Assembly: GCA_027946365.1 (NCBI GenBank)
Contig: JAPEUQ010000006.1
Span: forward strand, 1,178,001 to 1,242,000
Origin: Kalmusia sp. IMI 367209
Taxonomy: Eukaryota > Ascomycota > Dothideomycetes > Pleosporales > Didymosphaeriaceae
Direction of reading: 5' to 3'
Length of the DNA stretch: 64,000 nucleotides
Shown here one piece after another: positions 58,006 to 64,000 of the stretch. Within the stretch, counting starts at the first letter, position 1. Each line of letters starts with the position of its first letter. The notes beneath the pieces were generated by a model, which saw only the letters and a program-made list of their open reading frames with translations, did not search any database and was not told the origin of the DNA. Made by a program: the position numbers and the translations under genes.

Positions 58006-58217
58006 GACGGAACAATTTCAGATGTGTAGTGCTTGAAGTTGTCGCGTTGATTCGACGCTTTCAGGTGCGGAGCACGAAAGCGGGACGAGTGCACGGACGC
58101 TCAGATCCGGAAATTCGCTGAGGTCATGAGTATCCTACAACAGCAACTTCGATTCCTTTGTGCGCATACCTCAATTGACCACCATTCGAATCGAAAAGAC
58201 TGTCATTTTCCTTAAAA
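58006..58217. promoter_or_regulatory. Divergent promoter of DUF202 and CIA30 genes
   Basis: 212 bp between two starts, the shortest divergent spacer in the window. Confidence 0.45.
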
Positions 58218-59160
58218 ATGAAGAAAGAGAAAGAGCAAGTGTTGTTTGGCGGAGAAAGGTAGAGAAACCCTTTGGTCGCAATACCGCGCTGACCAAATAG
58301 ATCATGGAAAGCCTCGGATTGGACGGCAAGTGATGATCGCGTACGCGGTGGAAAGTCACAAGTAAGGCACACCTGATTCATCTCCAAAACATAACAGCTG
58401 CTCATCTCCCACGAAGTCCTATCTCGATGTCACTGATTCTAGTGCACGCTTTCATGGGCACCTCGACATCAAGACACTTGGCGGAGCCGGTTTTGCCAGC
58501 CAACGCACTACAGCTGAGGACAACACATGGAATCTCTCAGATTATGATGGCATCCTCATTGATCTAGGCAAATCTGACGGCAAAAGCTACACCTTTATTC
58601 TGAAGGATGAGCTGCTGCCCAAAAATCCCGACAATGGTCGAGAGCAGGCAACTATCTCGTGGGAATATGATTTCGCCCTCTCGCAGGATGCAACGCAAGC
58701 TGAGAGCTCGTTTGTGTTTGTTCCGTGGAAAGAATTGAAACCGACATATCGCGGTAAGGAGAAGAAGGGGGCTGGGGAGCTCGATGCGAAGAACATAAAG
58801 AGATTCAGCATCATGATGAGAAGGTAATGTGGCCAAGCAGATTGTCTCTGTCCTTGAAGATTGTTAACACAGCGTAGCTTCTTTGGCGAGCAGCATGGCG
58901 ACTTCTCGCTTGTCATCAAGTCAATCAAGGCCGTGTCAAGGCCCAGTGATTTTGAGAAGGGCGTCATCGAGGTGAGACTCGCTCAGGTGTATGGATGAAG
59001 CAATGCTTACTTTCATGTCTAGGGTAGAGGGAGAAAGGGCATGTTTCGTGTGCCGCTTTTGATGTCTCTCCTAGCATTTACTGCACTTTCTTACGGCCTG
59101 TGTATGTACGTTTGCCCGTGGATGAAGGTTACTCATACCATGAAACCGTGGGGATGGTAA
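58218..59160 (+). CDS. CIA30-domain protein with C-terminal membrane helix
   Basis: CIA30 (PF08547-type) proteins include the complex I assembly factor NDUFAF1; fungi also have a second non-mitochondrial type, to which this looks closer. Exons: 58218..58258, 58301..58361, 58417..58823, 58878..58971, 59023..59160, giving 246 residues. The N-terminus MKKEKEQVLFGGERSW runs straight into the domain with TASDDRVRGGKSQSYL, so no presequence is visible. The core includes HLDIKTLGGAGFASQ, YDGILIDLGKSDGK and FVPWKEL. The last exon adds RVPLLMSLLAFTALSYGL, a hydrophobic segment, then a short polar tail. This could be a membrane anchor. Intron 1 is only 42 nt. The role is unknown. Confidence 0.85.
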
Positions 59161-59555
59161 CTTGGAAAAGAAAACCCAAAATCAACGTTGAAGCACAAAG
59201 CACGACGGCAGGCTTATGTAGCCTAGTAGACGAGTGATTGTATTTTGTGGTTTAAGGTAACATAATGTATTCATTACCAAACATCTATCGTACCTAGTCG
59301 CAAGCCTCTTGTATGTCGTCATCGCTGGTTGTTGAAAGACGAATGTATACTCCACACTAGCATTCCGATTGCTCAAAGCTCTCAATTACCACTTTTACGT
59401 TCAAAGACGACATTTCCTATGCTAAAAGAACCAATGAGATGACAACCCCATGTTAAACAACGAGGGATATCCAGCGTCTAAGTACCACAACTGCAATCCC
59501 AAGACCACCGATAACACCATCGAAAACATGTCTCGTGAAATCCCAAACTTCTTCG
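59161..59555. other. Convergent spacer, no gene seen
   Basis: About 395 bp between the CIA30 gene and the Zn2Cys6 gene. It presumably carries the two 3' untranslated regions. Confidence 0.55.
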
Positions 59556-60790
59556 TTAGTCCCAATCCAACTGCTCAATCATTATCCGGATATGTGCGAC
59601 CATCCTCAGACACATGGCTCCTTCACCCTTCGACCTGCACATATTTTCGGCACCAAACAACCTCGTCCGCTCTTCAGTGTGCATGTGCGCGTCGTTGTGC
59701 CATTTGTTTTGTCGCTTTTCTAGTTCCTCTATTAGCCCGACGAGCGGCGTCGGATTATGTCCTCCACCATCGACTTCAGTCCTTAGCATCTGCTTCGCTA
59801 GCTTTTTCCAGTCGTGGGGATCGAGCTTGAGATCATAGCCCATGGGACAATCCAGGGTCCCCGTATGCAAATGTGCGTTCTCCGGGCTGTTGTCGCCCAC
59901 GCGAAATGGTTTCTTTTCTCCGGTTTGTTCGAGCCGAATGGCTTCAGCATTGATGCCGGCGAGTACTTTGTGGAAGCGTTCTGTTATGGCGCTCAGTAAG
60001 GCGTTGAGAGACTGCATGTTCTGGATGGCGCTGAATGTTTCGGTGGGGCATTTGGTACAATGGATCATGGTGGATGCTGCGGTCAAGGCAGGGCGGATGC
60101 GTGGGATCACGGCAGGAAAAGCGAAGTTGGTGAGGGATTGGAGGTCGGTGAGGGCGAGGTACATGAGAGAGAGGCAGCTACAGGGGCCAGTATCTGGCTG
60201 GCTTGGTGTGGAAGTGGGCTGGGTGTCCAAACCTGAACCGTTTGGTGTTTGGTCCCATAGTAAGGGGTCTATTGGACCTATGACGAAACTGAACGCAAGT
60301 TTAGAGTACAAGTACTACGATATGTTCGTGTACAGCTCACCTAGGATCCTGTGTAGCCCCCTGTCCGAAGTCCTCAATATAAGAGGATGGTATCATGGTA
60401 CTAGGAAATGCGTCGTTTATGGGTACACCTGCGAAGCCAGGAAAATCGACTGGCAGGTCAGTTTGTGATAGCAGACCGCTGTCTGGAAATGTCTGTATTG
60501 AGAAGCCATTGCTAGGAGGGCTTGGCTCTGGGTGAGTCTCTGGAGCTTCTTCTGGCGGCGCATCCTCTCTTCTTCTTTTCCTCGGTCTTCCCATAGGTTT
60601 TTGTGGAGAGTACACGCATCTTATTTTCTCTCGCTCACAGCGACTGCACGCAGGCGCGTCACCCGAGCATTTCAGCTTCCTCGTGCCTGTCCCGGTGCTT
60701 TAGCCTGATTCAACACCAAGCGTACAAGGTATACAACTCACGACATTCATCACAGGCCGCGTGTAACTTCTCCGTTTGCATTTCCACCAT
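59556..60790 (-). CDS. Zn2Cys6 transcription factor, AflR-like layout
   Basis: Small zinc-cluster regulator. Minus-strand exons: 60742..60790, 60341..60686, 59556..60288, giving 375 residues. Exon 1 gives HAACDEC, and splicing (55-nt intron) yields RTRKLKCSGDAPACSRC, then REKIRCVY: six cysteines in the expected spacing. A basic block MGRPRKRRRED is a likely nuclear signal. The second splice uses acceptor CGTTCAG, restoring QDPSFVIGPIDPLLWD. The C-terminal region is helical (SLMYLALTDLQSLTNF; LLSAITERFHKVLAGI) with CTKCPTE, resembling the C-terminal domain of AflR-type regulators, which often control secondary metabolism. No biosynthetic genes surround it, so its targets are open. Confidence 0.83.
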
Positions 60791-61640
60791 ATCTGACGGA
60801 ACTCGACCGCGCAGTCAAAGATGCCAAGAGGATGTCTGCTACGACCCCACACAAACACGGGGAAGGGTGAGACAAGGGGCGGGTGGCAAGCAGAAAGTGG
60901 GCTCGTTAAATGACGACGACGGAGGTAACAATAAGACGAAATAGTCGCAAGCCGCAGCGCGCGTCCTGCGTCTTTACCCTGATCAGCCCTACAGCTACGC
61001 TTCGCGCGGTCAGAAGCCTACACCGATATGTCAGCAGTCCAAGGCACCGAGATGGTACCGGATCGGCGCTACCGATTCTCGGCCAGGACGCTCGGACCCA
61101 GTGATCGTTAGGACGACACCAAACCTCGTCTCTTGGAGTTTTGACTTGCGGCTTCGACTAGTAGGTCCCTGATGACAGGTACAGCGCATTATTGGAAGTT
61201 GGGTGCTGATCGCAACGTCTGGACCACTGTGTGAGCTTACACGGGGTGCCTTGCGCTCTATTTTGAGAGCCGTTTGGTTTAGCAGCTTGCTAGGAAAGAT
61301 AACCGTTGCTATCCTCACAATCAGAGTGTGTACCATGAAAAAAAAATACCAAGCCAAGAGCGTGGAGATAGATGAATCGTAAATGATTTGGCGCAATGGC
61401 CACTCCATCCTTTCCCTGTCCTGCTGCTTCTGAGGGGGCTTTCACCAAGATGTATTCATGAGGTCACCGTCCTAAAGACTTTCACTTTCGCTGGCCTCGC
61501 GTGTGCACGCCCGCGCCCGCGCTAGAACGGGCACGCAACGATCACGTATATAAACACGCGGACTTGTTGCGCCTCCTGCCGCACCACTTTGCAAGTCCCG
61601 TCAACAACGGCCTGCTCCTGCGACACCAGAAGAATCCACA
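60791..61640. other. 850-bp divergent region
   Basis: Between the zinc-cluster regulator and the 2EXR gene. No gene seen; the right end is C-rich, like a promoter. Confidence 0.5.
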
Positions 61641-62449
61641 ATGAGCAAGCGATCCAGGGTAAGTTCTACCCCCTCATATAGATCGGCAAAGCTAACAGTA
61701 TCTAGAAAATCGTCAACTACGCGGGGCTTGACACCAGCTCCGACGAGGAACTAGATGCAAGTGACGAGTACCAACCCCACGGCAAGCGACGCAAAGCTGG
61801 TCCAGCACCTCAGAAGCCCAAGAAGACGCCAAAGAAGAAGACCAAGGAGACGCACTTCCCGTTTCTCTCGCTGCCTAGCGAAATTCGCAATATAATCTAT
61901 AAGTACACACTGGTCGGCAGTGGAAAGCTCGGCATCAGCTGCGACCCTAGTTACAGAGCGAGATGTCATGTACGAATGAAACACAGTCATGACTACATCG
62001 ATTCGCAGCTTCTTCGAGTTTGCAAGCAGATCCACGGGGAAGCTATGCCATTGCTATACAGCAAGAATGAATTCTGGTTCTCGGCAGCCATGGACCTGAT
62101 TAGTTTCTTTTTGCATTACGCTTCGACGGTGCGACACATACGCAATATTAGGCTTGATATACGCCCCGCCCTCCACGATAGGACTATCAGAGAAGCCTTC
62201 AATGCTCTAGCATTGGCGATAAACCTAGAGAGGCTGCACATTGCGCTTCGTGATGGATGTTCGATAGGGATGGCACGTCTCGATCTCAGAGCTCTTTGGT
62301 GTATCTCTAGATTGCAGAACTGGTTTGATGCTGTTGAACTCCGGCGAGGAAGCAGGAGAGCTGCGATGGGTATTCTCAAGATTACGGCAATTGATTCCCG
62401 GCCAATCAGCTCGGTGCAGGTCCGCGAGCTTCTCAAAGGGGTTCTTTAG
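61641..62449 (+). CDS. 2EXR/DUF7730-type F-box-like protein
   Basis: Member of a family greatly expanded in Pleosporales, of unknown function. Exons: 61641..61658 (18 nt, MSKRSR) and 61706..62449, giving 253 residues. The N-terminus is basic and acidic by turns (SSDEELDASDEY, then KKTPKKKTK). The signature FPFLSLPSEIRNIIYKYTL is an F-box-like helix, followed by LLRVCKQIHGEAMPLLYSKN, the second signature block, and FWFSAAMDLISFFLHYA. The C-terminal half has alternating leucines (LALAINLERLHIALRD). The 47-nt intron after MSKRSR is supported by GTAAGT and TCTAG. No transmembrane helix seen. Confidence 0.82.
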
Positions 62450-64000
62450 CGTTGAGACTAAGTGGAACACGTTCCATCGATTGTCTTTGTTATGGAAGCG
62501 ATACCATGCAGATGCTTAGCATCAAGCCACTGGGTCAGAACCAGAACGAGGCTGGAGACATGGTATAGACTAGTGAGTTCTGGGATAGCGAATGCAAGTC
62601 AAGTGTCGGTCATGAACTGAATATTTTGTGAGTGTATCTACAACAGGGCTGACTGTATGCATGGTTCGAGGATACGGCGACATCGGCTGCTCTATGAATA
62701 CCACAACCATGCCACACTGCATGTAGAAGCAGTGATCGTAAAGGGCATGACCGTATTCCGTGGTGCGTAGCTATCTCTGTCCAATTGTGGCACTAAAGCC
62801 GGTTAGCCCGCTTGCTTGCACCGTCTTACGCCTTCGCACGAATTTATACCGACGCGCGCAGATATAGTCTGACCATTCGACACCCTCCTCCGCCTCTTCA
62901 TCTTCTGTCCACTGCACTCTCCCATGTGTGCAATGTTACCATTGTACATGTCCACGCCTGACAGGCAAGACGTTTGCCTAAGTTGCATGCAGGAGGGGTT
63001 GGCTATCTATGCTCTAGCTTACCAGATAAGGAAGTGTAAGATGAGGGCAGCAGTCGGTTGAGGGGAACTTGCGTCGTACTCCGACGGGCGCTGACGGGCG
63101 CCGACGGGCTCCGACTTGAAGGCATGGCTTTTCATTCCGCAGTTATCGTTGCTCAGTAGCGGTCACATCAAGTGTAGTCGATGGCGGAATTCGACGGCTC
63201 GCGCCGAGCTGTTGCTGCCTCTGGAGAAGGTCCGACTAGTCCGATACCCCTTCCCCAAGGTATGCCAATCAAACTGACCAATGGCGGAGATCAACGCCTG
63301 AGTTGCGGTAGATCGTCCTGACAGGTCTCGCAGCTCCCGTGATGATTATCAAGCATGGCTGGCTGCTGGAGAGGAGGATGGAGCATGCAGCCGTAGCATC
63401 GACCACGGCTTGATGGCATAGACTATTCAAAGTAGGACTGAACGATTGGGAATCAGAAGAGTCTGCACTAGAACGAACATGTGGGTCGCATGGAGAACGA
63501 CAAGAAGACTTGAGGCTGTCGCGCGAGCCTTGGCGGCCAAAATGCATAGAAGGCTTCTACTGTAGGATTCGGGCATGATTATGCGATGTCACCCAGGTGT
63601 ACCCAGGTGTGCCTCGGTATCGACGCACGGTGCTGCAGTAAGCATGCATGCTGATGGTACTGTAGAAAGGAAAGATTGAAGCTGGATGAGGAAAAGGGAC
63701 CCTTCTGGCGCGCAGTGGCGATTCACGGCCGCGCAGCGGTCTGAGATGTTGGCAATTCTCTGGACATGGCCAGGGCGTAGACACATGGTCGATCCATTGA
63801 GCCAGCACGTAGGGATTGAAAGCGATGGATCCGATCTGCCATGGCATTCGTGGGGCATGGGCGGGCAGCTCTTTGCATGCAGTGGATCGCGTATCTTCCT
63901 ATTGTACATGGGCACGACGTTGAGCAGGCGGGACGACGGGGCGGGGTGGGCCAAGATGCACCCCAGCGATCAGCGTTGAGTGCAGATTTCGGGGCTGAGT
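62450..64000. other. 1.55 kb terminal region, no gene seen
   Basis: ORFs are short or shadows. Two small repeats occur: a 10-bp unit at 63081-63115 and a tandem ACCCAGGTGT near 63591-63610. Confidence 0.55.
63081..63115. repeat. CCGACGGGCG 10-bp tandem repeat
   Basis: About 3.5 copies of a 10-bp unit, CCGACGGGCG with single-base variants. Confidence 0.8.

Overview
The window reads as nuclear DNA of a filamentous ascomycete (Pezizomycotina, most likely Dothideomycetes/Pleosporales). The signs are short introns of mostly 42-125 nt with GT-AG ends, fungal-specific families (HET, Zn2Cys6 regulators, 2EXR, LOV-PAS) and a eukaryotic gene set with mitochondrial presequences. All gene models are my own splice reconstructions from reading frames and family motifs; the taxonomic placement is inference.

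Left part (1-27 kb) is mainly conserved genes: the 3' part of a LOV-PAS photosensor, mitochondrial ribosomal protein uL23m (MRP20), a conserved unknown protein, mitochondrial prolyl-tRNA synthetase, uL10m (MRPL11), a HIT hydrolase, B-type cyclin (nimE type), uL2m (RML2), a Zn2Cys6 regulator, a PRISE-type reductase, a Spartan-like protease and a TBC RabGAP. Four of these serve mitochondrial translation. Several genes lie in divergent or convergent pairs with short spacers.

Middle part (about 27-39 kb) is accessory in character: an orphan protein, an intron-containing tRNA-Glu, a C-terminally truncated FAD oxidase, a 3-beta-HSD-like dehydrogenase broken by an in-frame stop, a HET-domain protein and a membrane-anchored methyltransferase, separated by long spacers with repeats of a short ATCCGG motif.

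Right part (40-64 kb) returns to housekeeping genes: DBP4 helicase, SPF31-like J-protein, a Zn2Cys6-PAS regulator followed by about 5.5 kb without a recognisable gene, DBP10 helicase, replication protein A subunit 2, a DUF202 membrane protein, a CIA30-domain protein, another Zn2Cys6 regulator and a 2EXR protein. The last 1.5 kb holds nothing I can call.

Four apparent single-base frameshifts lie in homopolymer or short-run contexts inside three otherwise conserved genes (HIT, RML2, twice in the Spartan-like gene). Because RML2 should be essential for respiration, I suspect sequencing or assembly errors more than real decay. I found no clearly novel multi-gene system; the most interesting items are the decayed accessory island, the large upstream region of the Zn2Cys6-PAS regulator, and the divergent DBP10/RPA2 promoter with a MluI cell-cycle box.
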